Origin: DAIOEK01 sp036746315
GTDB lineage: Bacteria > Chloroflexota > Anaerolineae > Anaerolineales > Anaerolineaceae
Reading direction: 5' to 3'
Length of the DNA: 64,000 bases
NCBI GenBank assembly: GCA_036746315.1
Contig: DAIOEK010000007.1
Coordinates: 1 to 64,000, forward strand
Below, piece by piece: positions 49,791-58,811 of this stretch (positions are counted from its first letter, which is position 1; each line of letters begins with the position of its first letter). A program made the position numbers and the translations under genes. The notes beneath the pieces are model-generated. The model saw nothing but the letters and a program-made list of their open reading frames with translations, was not told the origin of the DNA and did no database searches.

Positions 49791-51191
49791 TCAGGGATAC
49801 ACTTTTTCGAGCCAGTCAATCGGCTGCACCTGCACCCCGCCTGCCCATACTTCGAAGTGAAGATGTGCACCGGTTACCCGACCGGTGCCGCCCACCAGAC
49901 CGATGATATCGCCGGGTTGGACCATGTCGCCTTCCTTGACATAGATGGCTGACTGGTGCCAGTAACCGGTATAGATTCCCCAACCATGATCGATGATGGT
50001 GGCGTTGCCACGCACGGTTTTCTCTCCGGCAAAGACCACCCGTCCGGCAGCAGGGGCAAGGATCTGAACACCATCGCCCCCGCAGAAATCCACCCCGGTG
50101 TGGAAGTTATCGTAAGGTCCGCCGTTGTATGACCGGCGGTTGCCATATTTGGAATTCAAACACTCCTGATAACTGTATGGCGAGGGACTTATCCATTTGC
50201 CATCCCACAGTTTTTCCGGCGTGTACTGGCTGGTGACGCCGGTCAACCATTCCAGTTCGGGTTCGGTGACAGCCGGGTCGATAAAGCTGTATTCCACCAC
50301 CAGCACCGGATCCTGGCTGTAATAGCCATCCTGGATGACCACCATTTTTTCCGCCTGCACTTTGGTGCCGTCTGCCGTGGTGGCAGTGATCAGCAGCGGA
50401 TAGATGCCCGGCTCCTGCATGGCGTAAATGCCCTGCAGGCTGATGTCGGTGCCCTCTCCATCGGAGAAGAATGCCAGGTCGTGCCCTGTCAACGAGCCGC
50501 CATAAACCGTATCGGGCTGACTTTTTATCTTGATCACGGTGGTTTTACCCTGCACCATCGGCAGCGGGCTGATCTCGATCTGATCGAACGGAGAGACCGG
50601 CAGCACGGAGGGGTGATCGCCGGCGGACGGCAGGGAGTAAGTTTCACCTGGCAGCAGGTCCCAATCCCCCTGAAGGTCGTTTTGACTTTTGATCGTCCAG
50701 GGCGAGGCGCCGGCGAGAATGGCGTATTCCAGCATCGACATGCCGTTGGATGCCATACCGCGCTGGGGTTCCTGCTCTGCATCCGCCGGCTGGGGAATGA
50801 CCAGATTGACCCCGGCATAGAGTTCCGCCGGTGAAGTGAGATGATTTAACTTCACCAGCAAATCCAGCGCGACGTTGTTTTGCGAGCTTAATTGTTGGAG
50901 CGTATCTCCAAAACCGACCGTTTGGGTGACGAGATACCCTTCCACACCCTGCAAACCGGGAATTACCAGTTCATCGCCAATTTTCAGATTGTTGGCATTC
51001 TCGATTTGATTTGCGCTAATTAAATCGTTCGCAGAAATGCCAAATCTCGAAGCGATCAGGGTGAGGTTATCCCCTGACTGAACAATGTAGATCGGCCCGG
51101 CGGGAGTTTCATCCTGAGCGGGAGTGTTGTATTGCGGCACCACCAGACTGAATACCAATCCGAGGATGATGATAAAGCGAATTCTATTCAT
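49791..51191 (-). CDS. LysM and M23 peptidase-domain cell-wall protein
   Basis: The 466-residue protein has a signal peptide (1-26), two LysM repeats (YIVQSGDNLTLIASRFGIS, and a second in YLVTQTVGFGDTLQQLSS), a beta-rich middle, and a C-terminal M23 domain with zinc ligands in HTGVDFCGG and HLHFEVW. It would cleave peptidoglycan peptides, or with intact ligands degrade cross-bridges during growth. The start at 51191 matches the signal peptide. The 5' end overlaps the DUF192 gene by 8 nt. Confidence 0.9.
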   Translation of the reverse strand: MNRIRFIIILGLVFSLVVPQYNTPAQDETPAGPIYIVQSGDNLTLIASRFGISANDLISANQIENANNLKIGDELVIPGLQGVEGYLVTQTVGFGDTLQQLSSQNNVALDLLVKLNHLTSPAELYAGVNLVIPQPADAEQEPQRGMASNGMSMLEYAILAGASPWTIKSQNDLQGDWDLLPGETYSLPSAGDHPSVLPVSPFDQIEISPLPMVQGKTTVIKIKSQPDTVYGGSLTGHDLAFFSDGEGTDISLQGIYAMQEPGIYPLLITATTADGTKVQAEKMVVIQDGYYSQDPVLVVEYSFIDPAVTEPELEWLTGVTSQYTPEKLWDGKWISPSPYSYQECLNSKYGNRRSYNGGPYDNFHTGVDFCGGDGVQILAPAAGRVVFAGEKTVRGNATIIDHGWGIYTGYWHQSAIYVKEGDMVQPGDIIGLVGGTGRVTGAHLHFEVWAGGVQVQPIDWLEKVYP

Positions 51192-51552
51192 ATTGCAATT
51201 CCAATCGGTCTCCGATGCTGAAGTCACTCAATCTGTCCGGGTGTGCTTCCACGACACTCAGTGCAGGTTTTTGCGGAGCATAGTACAAGCGCCAGGCTTT
51301 CGCCAGTGCGGTGTCTACCACCACCAGATTCTCATCCAGCCAGATTACAGCAATATTAAAATTCATGAACAGCATATGGATCGACGCATTCAGGCGCGAT
51401 GGCTGATCCATTTTCAACAGGATGCCGGACTGCTTTTCAATATCGCGCTGAAACATCATCCCCATTAATCGGGATGAAAAATCATCGCATATCCTGAGTT
51501 GAATGGGTTGGATGGCTGGGTTTGAAGGGTTGAATATTCTGGCTGTCTTCAT
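51184..51552 (-). CDS. DUF192-family protein
   Basis: The protein of about 122 residues has the DUF192 pattern: SSRLMGMMFQRDI, GILLKMDQPSR, SIHMLFMNFNIAVIWLDEN and VVDTALAKAWRLYYAP. The family is of unknown function. It is co-directional with and overlaps the M23 gene. The ATG at 51552 or 51555 is chosen; the frame upstream lacks coding character. Confidence 0.8.
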   Translation of the reverse strand: MKTARIFNPSNPAIQPIQLRICDDFSSRLMGMMFQRDIEKQSGILLKMDQPSRLNASIHMLFMNFNIAVIWLDENLVVVDTALAKAWRLYYAPQKPALSVVEAHPDRLSDFSIGDRLELQYE

Positions 51553-51615
51553 CATACAAATTCGGACGACAACCATTGTCGTCCGAGAAAATTAATCGAA
51601 AAGAAGATCAAATAA

Positions 51616-52005
51616 TTACTTTCGCTGATTGATAACTTTATCCACGCTGTCCAGCAGTTCCTGCGGGCGGAAGGGTTTGGAGATGTAATCATCCACCTTG
51701 GCAATGTGCAACCCAAGGACTTTATCTATGGATTGCGCCTTGGCGGTGATCACAATGACCGGGATGGATTTGGTGGCATCATCGGCTTTCAACTGCTGGT
51801 ATACATCCCAGCCGTCCAGGTCGGGCATCATCAGGTCCAACAGGATCAGATCCGGCGGTTCCTGATGAACCACATCCAGCCCCTTTCTACCTCCGTGCGC
51901 ACCTTTAATAGAAAATCCATGGCGACTCAGGATCATTTCCACCAAATCGATCATCTCCGGATCGTCTTCGATATATACAATCTTCTTTGAGGGACTGGCA
52001 TCCAT
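51616..52005 (-). CDS. Single-domain response regulator
   Basis: The 129-residue receiver domain has YIEDDPEMIDLVEMIL, phospho-acceptor Asp57 in ILLDLMMPDLDG, VIVITAKAQ and the Lys in YISKPF. There is no output domain and no kinase in sight. AGGAGG lies upstream of the ATG. It is divergent from the exonuclease gene. Confidence 0.93.
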   Translation of the reverse strand: MDASPSKKIVYIEDDPEMIDLVEMILSRHGFSIKGAHGGRKGLDVVHQEPPDLILLDLMMPDLDGWDVYQQLKADDATKSIPVIVITAKAQSIDKVLGLHIAKVDDYISKPFRPQELLDSVDKVINQRK

Positions 52006-52068
52006 AGATTTCCTCCTTATAATAAATAAAGTTTACCACATGCTTTCTTAAACGCAACCGGAGGGACG

Positions 52069-52833
52069 ATGAAAATTACAACATGGAATGTGAACGGATA
52101 CCGCGCGGTTACCGGGAAAGGTTTTTTTGATTGGTTGAATAAAGCACAGCCGGATATTCTTTGCCTGCAGGAAATCAAGAGCAAGCCCGAGCAATTGAAA
52201 CCGGAGCAATTGAATGTGCCCGGTTATGAGATCATCTGGAATCCGGCTCAACGCCCTGGTTACAGCGGGGTAGCCACCTTCTTTAAAAATACCCCGGAGA
52301 ATATTACCTACGGGCTGGGGATCGAAAAGTTCGATGTGGAAGGTCGTGTGATCCAGAGCACACATTCCGGCTTTACCCTGTTCAATATCTACTTCCCCAA
52401 CGGGCAGCGCGGCAGGGACCGGGTGGAATACAAGCTGGAATTCTACGATGAACTGCTGAAAATCTATCGAGACCTGGTTGCAAACGGCGAACAGGTGGTG
52501 ATTACCGGCGACTTCAATACGGCGCACAATGAGATCGATCTGGCAAATCCCAAACAGAACCAGCAAACATCCGGCTTTTTACCCGAAGAACGCGCCAAGG
52601 TGGATGAGTATGTCGAGCATGGAATGGTGGATATGTTCCGCCAACTGTATCCCGACAAAGTGCAATACACCTGGTGGACGTACATCACCAACGCCCGGGC
52701 GCGAAATGTCGGCTGGCGGCTGGATTACTACATGGTCTCTCCGAACATCATCGACCGCATTGCGGATGTGCAAATTCATGATGATGTGATGGGCTCGGAT
52801 CACTGCCCGGTGTCTTTGATCTTAAAGGAATAA
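52069..52833 (+). CDS. xth: Exodeoxyribonuclease III / AP endonuclease
   Basis: The 254-residue protein has MKITTWNVNGYRAVT, LCLQEIKSKPEQL, ITGDFNTAHNEIDLANP and the terminal MGSDHCPVSLILKE, containing the catalytic Asp, Glu, Asn and His. It repairs abasic sites. CCGGAGGG precedes the ATG by 4 nt. Confidence 0.95.
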   Translation: MKITTWNVNGYRAVTGKGFFDWLNKAQPDILCLQEIKSKPEQLKPEQLNVPGYEIIWNPAQRPGYSGVATFFKNTPENITYGLGIEKFDVEGRVIQSTHSGFTLFNIYFPNGQRGRDRVEYKLEFYDELLKIYRDLVANGEQVVITGDFNTAHNEIDLANPKQNQQTSGFLPEERAKVDEYVEHGMVDMFRQLYPDKVQYTWWTYITNARARNVGWRLDYYMVSPNIIDRIADVQIHDDVMGSDHCPVSLILKE

Positions 52834-52836
52834 AAA

Positions 52837-52856
52837 AAGCTGCCTTCGGGCAGCTT
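52837..52856 (-). terminator. UUCG-tetraloop terminator after the Flp pilin gene
   Basis: AAGCTGCC (52837-52844) pairs with GGCAGCTT (52849-52856) around TTCG; the run of seven A beside it is seven T on the minus strand, 28 nt after the pilin stop. Confidence 0.8.
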
Positions 52857-52883
52857 CAAGATGAAACGGAAATAATGAATAAG

Positions 52884-53027
52884 CTAAATTAATGGAATGA
52901 TGTTGCTATAAACGTTGCCGATGGTTGGTCCCAGGAGAGCAAGGATGACGATGACTGCCAGGGCAACCATGACCATGATCAACGCATATTCTACTAATCC
53001 CTGCCCTCGCTCCTTTCTCAGTTTCAT
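52884..53027 (-). CDS. flp: Flp/Fap-type pilin, 47 residues
   Basis: The protein reads MKLRKERGQGLVEYALIMVM and continues with a hydrophobic helix to GPTIGNVYSNIIPLI. The G-Q-G-L-V-E-Y-A-L-I motif is the cleavage site and hydrophobic start of Flp pilins, with Glu at +5. AGGAGGTG lies 7 nt upstream. It is flanked by no tad secretion genes, so it is an orphan locus. It is too short for most ORF callers. Confidence 0.9.
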   Translation of the reverse strand: MKLRKERGQGLVEYALIMVMVALAVIVILALLGPTIGNVYSNIIPLI

Positions 53028-53138
53028 TCGATTTCACCTCCTGTGAATTAAATATATGCATCCGAAGCTACACGATTTCTACATAGATTATTACCCGTGA
53101 AATCGAAGACTGCAATAGGTAAATCTTATCAATTCCTT

Positions 53139-53180
53139 AACAAAATATCACGAAGAGGGAAATCTTCGTGATATTTTGTT
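53139..53180 (-). terminator. Perfect 18-bp hairpin after the gcv operon
   Basis: AACAAAATATCACGAAGA (53139-53156) pairs with all 18 bases of 53163-53180, loop of six. It lies 15 nt after the gcvPB stop and probably terminates that operon. Confidence 0.65.
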
Positions 53181-53195
53181 CTCAACGTTATTTTG

Positions 53196-54659
53196 TTATT
53201 CGTCGTCCGGTCGCCAGCAGCACAAAACGAGATCCCTGGCTGCTTTCACCTCGTCCAGCCGCCCAACCGGGGTATGGTGGGGAGCAGATTTCAAAAGCTC
53301 CGGCTGCTGGTGCGCTTCTTCGGCGATCTTCAGCATTGCATCCGCAAAGGCATCCAGGGTTTGTTTGCTTTCCGTTTCGGTCGGCTCGATCATCAGGGCT
53401 TCCTTGACAATCAGCGGGAAGTAATTGGTCGGCGGATGGAAGTTGTAATCCATCAGCCTTTTGGCAATATCCAGGGCATGGATTTCCGGGGCGTCGTCCC
53501 AGTGACCTTCGAGGACAAATTCGTGCATGCAGATCCGGTCGTAAGGCAGCGTATAAGCGTTGCGCACCCTGGCGAGCAGATAGTTGGCGTTCAAAACGGC
53601 ATATTCTGCAATCTTGCGCAACCCATCTGCACCATGCATCAGGATGTACGTGTAGGCGCGGATCAGCATACCGAAATGACCGTTGAAGGCTTTCATGCGC
53701 CCGATGGATTTGGGCGGGCTATAAAACCCGTACAATGGGGCGGTTTCTTCGTCCCCGGCATCCAGAATTGCCACCAGTGGCGAGGGAAGGTAGTCGACCA
53801 GATGGGCAGCCACCGCCACCGGACCGGAGCCCGGGCCGCCGCCGCCGTGCGGGGTGGAGAAAGTCTTGTGCAGGTTGAAGTGCATAATGTCGAAGCCCAG
53901 GTCGCCCGGGCGTACAATCCCCAGCAGGGCGTTGAGGTTGGCGCCGTCGCCATACAACAATCCGCCGGCTTGGTGCACAATCTGGATCACTTTTTCCACG
54001 TTCTCGTCGAACAATCCGAGCGTGTTGGGGTTGGTGAGCATCATGCCCACCAGCGTGTCGTCGCAGGCTGCCTGCAGCGCATCGAGGTTGACATTTCCGC
54101 GGCTGTCGGATGGGATGCCGACCACTTCCAGACCACTCATGCTAGAGGTGGCCGGATTGGTGCCGTGTGCCGAATCGGGGATCAGTATTTTGTTTCTCTT
54201 CACATCGCCGCGGGAATGATGGTAGGCGCGCATGATCAAAACGCCGACCAATTCTCCCTGGGCGCCGGCAGCGGGCTGCAGGGTGATACCGGCAAATCCG
54301 CTGATCTCTTTCAAAAGTTCCTGAAGCTGGTACATCAACAGCAGGTTGCCCTGAACCGTTTCCACCGGCTGCAGGGGATGCGAAAGGGCGAAGCCCGACA
54401 GGCGGGCGGTCACTTCGTTCACCTTGGGGTTGTACTTCATGGTGCACGAACCGAGCGGGTAGTAGCCTCCATCCACGCTGTAGTTCAGCTTGGAAAGATT
54501 GGTAAAGTGGCGTACCGCATCCAGTTCTGACAGTTCCGGCAGGGGAAGGTCGCCGCGCAGCAATTCCACCGGCAGCGCGGAGAGGGGGACATCCGGCTCG
54601 GGGAAGCGAACCCCCTGGCGTCCGCTGGAGGAGATTTCATAAATGGTAGGTTCAATCAT
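53196..54659 (-). CDS. gcvPB: Glycine dehydrogenase subunit 2
   Basis: The 487-residue protein has the PLP-binding Lys in MHFNLHKTFSTPHGGGGPG, plus YYPLGSCTMKYNPKVNE, DSAHGTNPATSSMSG and GAQGELVGVL. With subunit 1 it forms the P-protein that decarboxylates glycine onto the lipoyl arm. The start at 54659 has GGAGG and overlaps the end of gcvPA by 8 nt. Confidence 0.95.
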   Translation of the reverse strand: MIEPTIYEISSSGRQGVRFPEPDVPLSALPVELLRGDLPLPELSELDAVRHFTNLSKLNYSVDGGYYPLGSCTMKYNPKVNEVTARLSGFALSHPLQPVETVQGNLLLMYQLQELLKEISGFAGITLQPAAGAQGELVGVLIMRAYHHSRGDVKRNKILIPDSAHGTNPATSSMSGLEVVGIPSDSRGNVNLDALQAACDDTLVGMMLTNPNTLGLFDENVEKVIQIVHQAGGLLYGDGANLNALLGIVRPGDLGFDIMHFNLHKTFSTPHGGGGPGSGPVAVAAHLVDYLPSPLVAILDAGDEETAPLYGFYSPPKSIGRMKAFNGHFGMLIRAYTYILMHGADGLRKIAEYAVLNANYLLARVRNAYTLPYDRICMHEFVLEGHWDDAPEIHALDIAKRLMDYNFHPPTNYFPLIVKEALMIEPTETESKQTLDAFADAMLKIAEEAHQQPELLKSAPHHTPVGRLDEVKAARDLVLCCWRPDDE

Positions 54660-56004
54660 GGTTGCCCTCCTCCAGAATTTCACACAATACATCGATTTCA
54701 TTTTTGCTGTTCATTTCGGTCACCGCGATCAACAGGTAATTCTTCATGCCAGGGTAGATCTCTCCCAGGTCCAGACCACCCAGAATCCCATGATCGAGCA
54801 GATGGGCGTTCAATTCCGCTGCAGGAACCGGGCAGCAAACGGCAAATTCATTGAAGAAGGGTTGGGTGCTGCAAATCGAATATCCCGGGATTTTGCTGAT
54901 CTGCTCCGCGGCATAATGGGCTTTGTGGTAGCTCAACTCGGCCACTTTCTTCAAGCCGGATTTGCCCAACAGGCTGAGGTAGACGGTGGCGGCAAGCGCC
55001 AGCAAGCCCTGATTGGTGCAGATGTTGGATGTGGCTTTTTCCCGGCGGATATGCTGTTCGCGGGCAGTCAGGGTCAACACGTACGCGCGTTTGCCTTCCG
55101 CGTCGGTCGTCTCGCCGACCAGGCGGCCGGATATCTTGCGGATGTATTCTTTTTTGGTGGCAAACAAACCGAGATAGGGTCCGCCGAACGACAGGGGGAT
55201 GCCCAGAGGCTGCCCTTCTCCGATGGCGATGTCGGCGCCCATTTCACCGGGCGATTTGAACAGGGCAAGGGAGATGGGGTTGACCGCAACAGCCACCAAA
55301 GCGCCAACCTCGTGCGCCTTCTGGATTAGTTGCGCGTAGTCATAGATATTTCCAAGGAAATCCGGATACTGAACGATCACCAGGGCAGTCTGGTCATCCA
55401 ATTGCGCGATCAGCGGGGCGGGGTCTCCGGTGGGGATGCCGTCGATACGATCGCCGGTCAGTTGCAGATCAGCGTAACCCTGGGTGTAGGTGCGGATTGT
55501 CTGCCGGTACATCGGGTGCAGCGTGGGCGAGAGGATAACCCTGGGGCGTTTGCCGCGGAAGTGGTGATAAGCCATGATCACCGCCTCTGCACTGGCAGTG
55601 GCGCCATCGTAATGCGATGCATTGCAGGCTTCCATGCCGGTCAGGGAAGCGATCAGGCTTTGATATTCGAAGATCACCTGCAGGGTTCCCTGCGAAATCT
55701 CGGGCTGGTAGGGTGTGTAGGCGGTATAGAATTCCCCTCTGCGGAGGATCATATCCACGGCAGCCGGGATGTAATGATTATATGCCCCGGCACCGAGAAA
55801 CGAAACCAGATTTTCCGAAGTCTCGTTTGCCGCTGCAAGATTCTGCAATTCAGCCATGACCTCCATTTCGGTCATGGCGGGGGGGAGATTAAGCCTGGGG
55901 AAGCGATATTTGGCCGGGACGGACTTAAACAAGTCATCCAGGGATTTGATCCCGACCGCATCCAGCATCTCCCTGGTCTCAGAATCGGTATGTGGGATGA
56001 ACAT
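54652..56004 (-). CDS. gcvPA: Glycine dehydrogenase subunit 1
   Basis: The 450-residue protein starts MFIPHTDSETREMLDAVGIK and contains FLGAGAYNHYIPAAVDMI, YTAYTPYQPEISQGTLQVI and MEACNASHYDGATASAEA, typical of the P-protein N-terminal half. The ATG lies one base after the gcvH stop. Confidence 0.95.
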   Translation of the reverse strand: MFIPHTDSETREMLDAVGIKSLDDLFKSVPAKYRFPRLNLPPAMTEMEVMAELQNLAAANETSENLVSFLGAGAYNHYIPAAVDMILRRGEFYTAYTPYQPEISQGTLQVIFEYQSLIASLTGMEACNASHYDGATASAEAVIMAYHHFRGKRPRVILSPTLHPMYRQTIRTYTQGYADLQLTGDRIDGIPTGDPAPLIAQLDDQTALVIVQYPDFLGNIYDYAQLIQKAHEVGALVAVAVNPISLALFKSPGEMGADIAIGEGQPLGIPLSFGGPYLGLFATKKEYIRKISGRLVGETTDAEGKRAYVLTLTAREQHIRREKATSNICTNQGLLALAATVYLSLLGKSGLKKVAELSYHKAHYAAEQISKIPGYSICSTQPFFNEFAVCCPVPAAELNAHLLDHGILGGLDLGEIYPGMKNYLLIAVTEMNSKNEIDVLCEILEEGNHD

Positions 56005-56005
56005 A

Positions 56006-56398
56006 TTAATGCTCGCGGGACTTGCAATATGCCTCGTAGGCAGAGGCATCCATCAGGTCGTTCAGTTCGGCGGGGTCGGATAATTCGACTTTGATCATCC
56101 ATGCACCGTCGTATGGCTCACTGTTCACCTTTTCAGGCGCATCTGCCAAGGCTTCGTTGATGCCAACCACTTTGCCGCTCACCGGAGCATTCACATCAGA
56201 GGCAGCTTTCACCGATTCAACGGTGGCAAATGGTTTTGCTTGCTTGATCTCATCGCCTTCGCCGACCGTGATTTCAACGAATACAACATCCGAGAGTTGT
56301 TCCTGGGCGAAATCACTCACTCCGATTGTGGCAACATTGCCATCCACTTTTACCCATTCATCTGTCTTGGCAAACTTTAAACCTGCGGGAATATTCAT
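56006..56398 (-). CDS. gcvH: Glycine cleavage system H protein
   Basis: The 130-residue protein has the lipoylation motif ATVESVKAASDVNAPVSG with the lipoyl Lys, and NSEPYDGAWMIKVEL. ACGGAGG precedes the ATG. No gcvT is in the window; the operon begins with gcvH under the riboswitch. Confidence 0.95.
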   Translation of the reverse strand: MNIPAGLKFAKTDEWVKVDGNVATIGVSDFAQEQLSDVVFVEITVGEGDEIKQAKPFATVESVKAASDVNAPVSGKVVGINEALADAPEKVNSEPYDGAWMIKVELSDPAELNDLMDASAYEAYCKSREH

Positions 56399-56432
56399 TA
56401 CTTGCCTCCGTAATAGTGTGAATTAAATTAGC

Positions 56433-56458
56433 AGGCACACGGTAACAACCGTGTGCCT
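56433..56458 (-). terminator. Expression-platform hairpin of the glycine riboswitch
   Basis: AGGCACACGGT pairs perfectly with ACCGTGTGCCT around a 4-nt loop between the aptamers and gcvH. The tail after it is A/T-rich but not a clean T run, so termination control is likely but not certain. Confidence 0.6.
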
Positions 56459-56466
56459 CTGTTATT

Positions 56467-56617
56467 AACCTGAGAGATTCGCCTTAACAATAAGGTTTGC
56501 CCCTTCGGTACCTGCAAGCTTTCCAGAAAGCATGATCTCGGGTCCTTCTACCTGAGAGTTTCATCCAATACGGATTTGCCCCTTCGGTGCCTGGGTGAAC
56601 CAGTCCTCTTCCCAAAG
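56467..56617 (-). promoter_or_regulatory. Tandem glycine riboswitch
   Basis: Read on the minus strand there are two aptamer copies: each has a GAAGGGGCAAA core and a CTCTCAGGT stretch, with ACCGAAGGGG at 56512-56496 and a second at 56588-56572, and linker AGAAGGACCCGA between them. This is the tandem gcvT-type motif. It controls gcvH-gcvPA-gcvPB directly downstream. Glycine binding to both aptamers would switch the operon on. Confidence 0.92.
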
Positions 56618-56757
56618 ATAAAATCATTCTACGGGCTAAGAGAATTAATGTCAAGCAAGCATAAAGTGCACAGCACTCATTTTTCGTTCAATGCAAATCC
56701 TTGACCCGATTTTCTTCATCCACTACAATCCAACTATCTTATTTACCCGGGGTGTCA

Positions 56758-57669
56758 ATGAAATACACCATTATTCTTAATCCCATTTCCGGCAGAGGAA
56801 ATGGCGAAAAATCCCTCCCTAGAATCAGGCAGTATTTTGACGATCATCAACTGGACTATGAAGTGGTTGTCACTGAATTTCCCGGGCAGGCAATGGATAT
56901 TGCCATGCAGAAAGCCGGAAATGATGTTGTTGTGGTCTCGGCGGGTGGTGACGGCACCGCCAATGAAGTGATCAACGGCTTGATGCAGGCTCACAACCAA
57001 CACGGCTTGGATGTGAGCATGGGGGTCATTCCGGTGGGGCGCGGAAACGACTTCGCCTTTTCGATGGGCATTCCTGTTGAATTGGAAGAGAGCCTTTCAT
57101 TTCTCACCGGACACGAACCCCGATCCATCGATCTGGGCATGGTGCATGGCGACAACTTCCCCGACGGCCGTTATTTCGGCAATGGCGTGGGCATAGGCTT
57201 CGATGCCGTGGTCGGCTTCGAGGCATTGAAGATGAAAAGGCTGAAAGGGTTTGCTTCTTACCTGGTGGCGGCATTGAAGACCATTTTCATTTTTTACAAG
57301 GCACCCAAAGTGCAGGTGAAAATGGATGAGGGAGATGTGATTGCTTCGGTGCTGATGGTGTCGATCATGAATGGCATTCGCATGGGCGGCGGCTTCTTTA
57401 TGGCGCCGCAGGGAAATCCGCACGATAATCATTTCGACCTGTGCTGCGTGGATAAGGTATCCAAGCTGGGCACCTTCCCATTGATCAGCCTGTTTATGAA
57501 AGGTTCCCAGGCTGGGCATCCGGCGGTTCGTTTCTTTGAGAGCAAAAACGTGGTGATCACTGCCCTGGAAGGCACTCTTCCGGCGCATGCAGATGGAGAG
57601 ACGGTCTGCACCGCGGGTAGTGAAGTAAGCGTGAAGATCGTCCCAGACGCGCTGCGGCTGGTCTGCTAG
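56758..57669 (+). CDS. Diacylglycerol kinase-family lipid kinase
   Basis: The 303-residue protein has LNPISGRGNGEKSL, the nucleotide loop SAGGDGTANEVINGL and GVIPVGRGNDFAFSMGIP, and a C-terminal IGAGFDA-type segment (GVGIGFDAVVGF). It phosphorylates a lipid such as diacylglycerol, so phosphatidate is recycled. The start at 56758 has GGGGTG upstream. It precedes plsC by 10 nt, so both act in phospholipid synthesis. Confidence 0.9.
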   Translation: MKYTIILNPISGRGNGEKSLPRIRQYFDDHQLDYEVVVTEFPGQAMDIAMQKAGNDVVVVSAGGDGTANEVINGLMQAHNQHGLDVSMGVIPVGRGNDFAFSMGIPVELEESLSFLTGHEPRSIDLGMVHGDNFPDGRYFGNGVGIGFDAVVGFEALKMKRLKGFASYLVAALKTIFIFYKAPKVQVKMDEGDVIASVLMVSIMNGIRMGGGFFMAPQGNPHDNHFDLCCVDKVSKLGTFPLISLFMKGSQAGHPAVRFFESKNVVITALEGTLPAHADGETVCTAGSEVSVKIVPDALRLVC

Positions 57670-57679
57670 GTAGGTTAAC

Positions 57680-58354
57680 ATGACATTTGCAACGCGTATG
57701 ATCAACGGAACCATCAGGGGGGTGACACGCACCATCTGCCGGGTGGATGCGGATGAGTTGTACAAAGTTCCGCAACGTGGTCCGCTGATCCTGGCGGTGA
57801 ATCATGTCAATTTTCTCGATGCGCCGCTGCTTTATACGCACTTGCTCCCCAGACCCATCACTGCACTGGTAAAAAAGGAAACCTGGGATAACCTGTTTCT
57901 GGGAGCATTGTTCTCCATGTGGAAAGCCATCCCCATCCGGCGCGGAGAAGTGGATCTGACTGCGTTCAAACTGGCCAAGGAAGCGCTGGCTGAACGACAG
58001 ATACTGGTGGTTGCTCCTGAAGGAACGCGCAGCAAAACCGGATATTTGCAGCGCGGCAAACCGGGGTTCAGTCTACTGGCATCGGAATCACGGTCGCCCA
58101 TCCAGCCCATGGCGTTTTACGGCGGGGAATTGATCTGGGATAATATGCAGCATCTGGTGCGCACGGATTTCCACGTGCATGTGGGCGGGATTTACCGGTT
58201 GAAGAGTGGGATCGACATCCGCGACAGGCAGGTCAGGCAGGGCGTGACCGATGAAGTAATGCGGCTGATCGCGGCCCTGCTGCCTGAAAAATACCGCGGG
58301 GAGTACGGCAATATCAAGATGGAATCGCTGGAATACCTTGAACCAGTGTCGTAA
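57680..58354 (+). CDS. plsC: 1-acylglycerol-3-phosphate acyltransferase
   Basis: The 224-residue protein has the acyltransferase motif NHVNFLDAPLL (H-x4-D), the second block GALFSMWKAIPIRRGE and VAPEGTRSKTGYL with the conserved Glu-Gly-Thr-Arg. It makes phosphatidic acid. It directly follows the lipid kinase gene on the same strand. Confidence 0.92.
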   Translation: MTFATRMINGTIRGVTRTICRVDADELYKVPQRGPLILAVNHVNFLDAPLLYTHLLPRPITALVKKETWDNLFLGALFSMWKAIPIRRGEVDLTAFKLAKEALAERQILVVAPEGTRSKTGYLQRGKPGFSLLASESRSPIQPMAFYGGELIWDNMQHLVRTDFHVHVGGIYRLKSGIDIRDRQVRQGVTDEVMRLIAALLPEKYRGEYGNIKMESLEYLEPVS

Positions 58355-58473
58355 GCTTTGTCGCCGTGAAGAAAGCTGATCAGCAACTTTTTTTGCTGTT
58401 CATCATCCAAATTTACTTTTTCCAATACTTCAAGAAAACGCCTCCACCACATGGGGGCCAAAATTTTTAAGCG
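58355..58473. other. Short non-coding gap after plsC
   Basis: Nothing supported as a gene. The minus strand has an open frame overlapping plsC, which is listed among the rejected items. Confidence 0.4.
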
Positions 58474-58687
58474 GGAGAGCGATAACATCCCCGTATGGGG
58501 GCGAGGATTTGAACCTGGCTAAATACCCGACGCGGGTGAAAATAAAATAACCTCCACGATAAGTGAAGGTTATTCTCTGCGGAGAGCGATAACATCCCCG
58601 TATGGGGGCGAGGATTTGAACCTGGCTAAATACCTGACGCGGGTGAAAATAAAATAACCTCCACGATAAGTGAAGGTTATTCTCTGC
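58474..58687. repeat. Tandem duplication, two 107-bp copies, beside tRNA-Asp
   Basis: Copies at 58474-58580 and 58581-58687 differ at one position only. Each contains, on the minus strand, a T-arm-like piece (CAGGTTCAAATCCT), and a hairpin AATAACCT...AGGTTATT with T-rich tail that fits a tRNA terminator. The third, diverged, start of the unit merges into tRNA-Asp. The unit is thus a duplicated tRNA downstream region. Confidence 0.85.
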
Positions 58688-58760
58688 GGGAGCGACGGGA
58701 TTTGAACCCGCGATCTCGGCCTTGACAGGGCCGCATGTTAAACCGCTACACCACGCCCCC
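58687..58760 (-). tRNA. tRNA-Asp (GTC anticodon)
   Basis: The minus strand folds as a 74-nt tRNA: acceptor GGGGGCG with CGCTCCC (one G-T pair), anticodon stem CGGCC/GGCCG around CTGTCAA (GTC), T-arm GCGGG-TTCAAAT-CCCGT, discriminator G. CCA is not encoded. Confidence 0.94.
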
Positions 58761-58811
58761 GAACGGAGGATATATTATCATGACCCTATTATGGCGTCAA
58801 GGAATTGGCAT

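Noticed and set aside
58192..58488. Minus-strand ORF of 98 codons between plsC and the tandem repeats
   Set aside because: More than half lies antisense to plsC; no ribosome site and no recognised motif. The tail may be a gene fragment but cannot be supported.
58474..58687. Possible CRISPR-like array because of repeated units
   Set aside because: Only two units, no spacers, and contents are tRNA terminator sequences.
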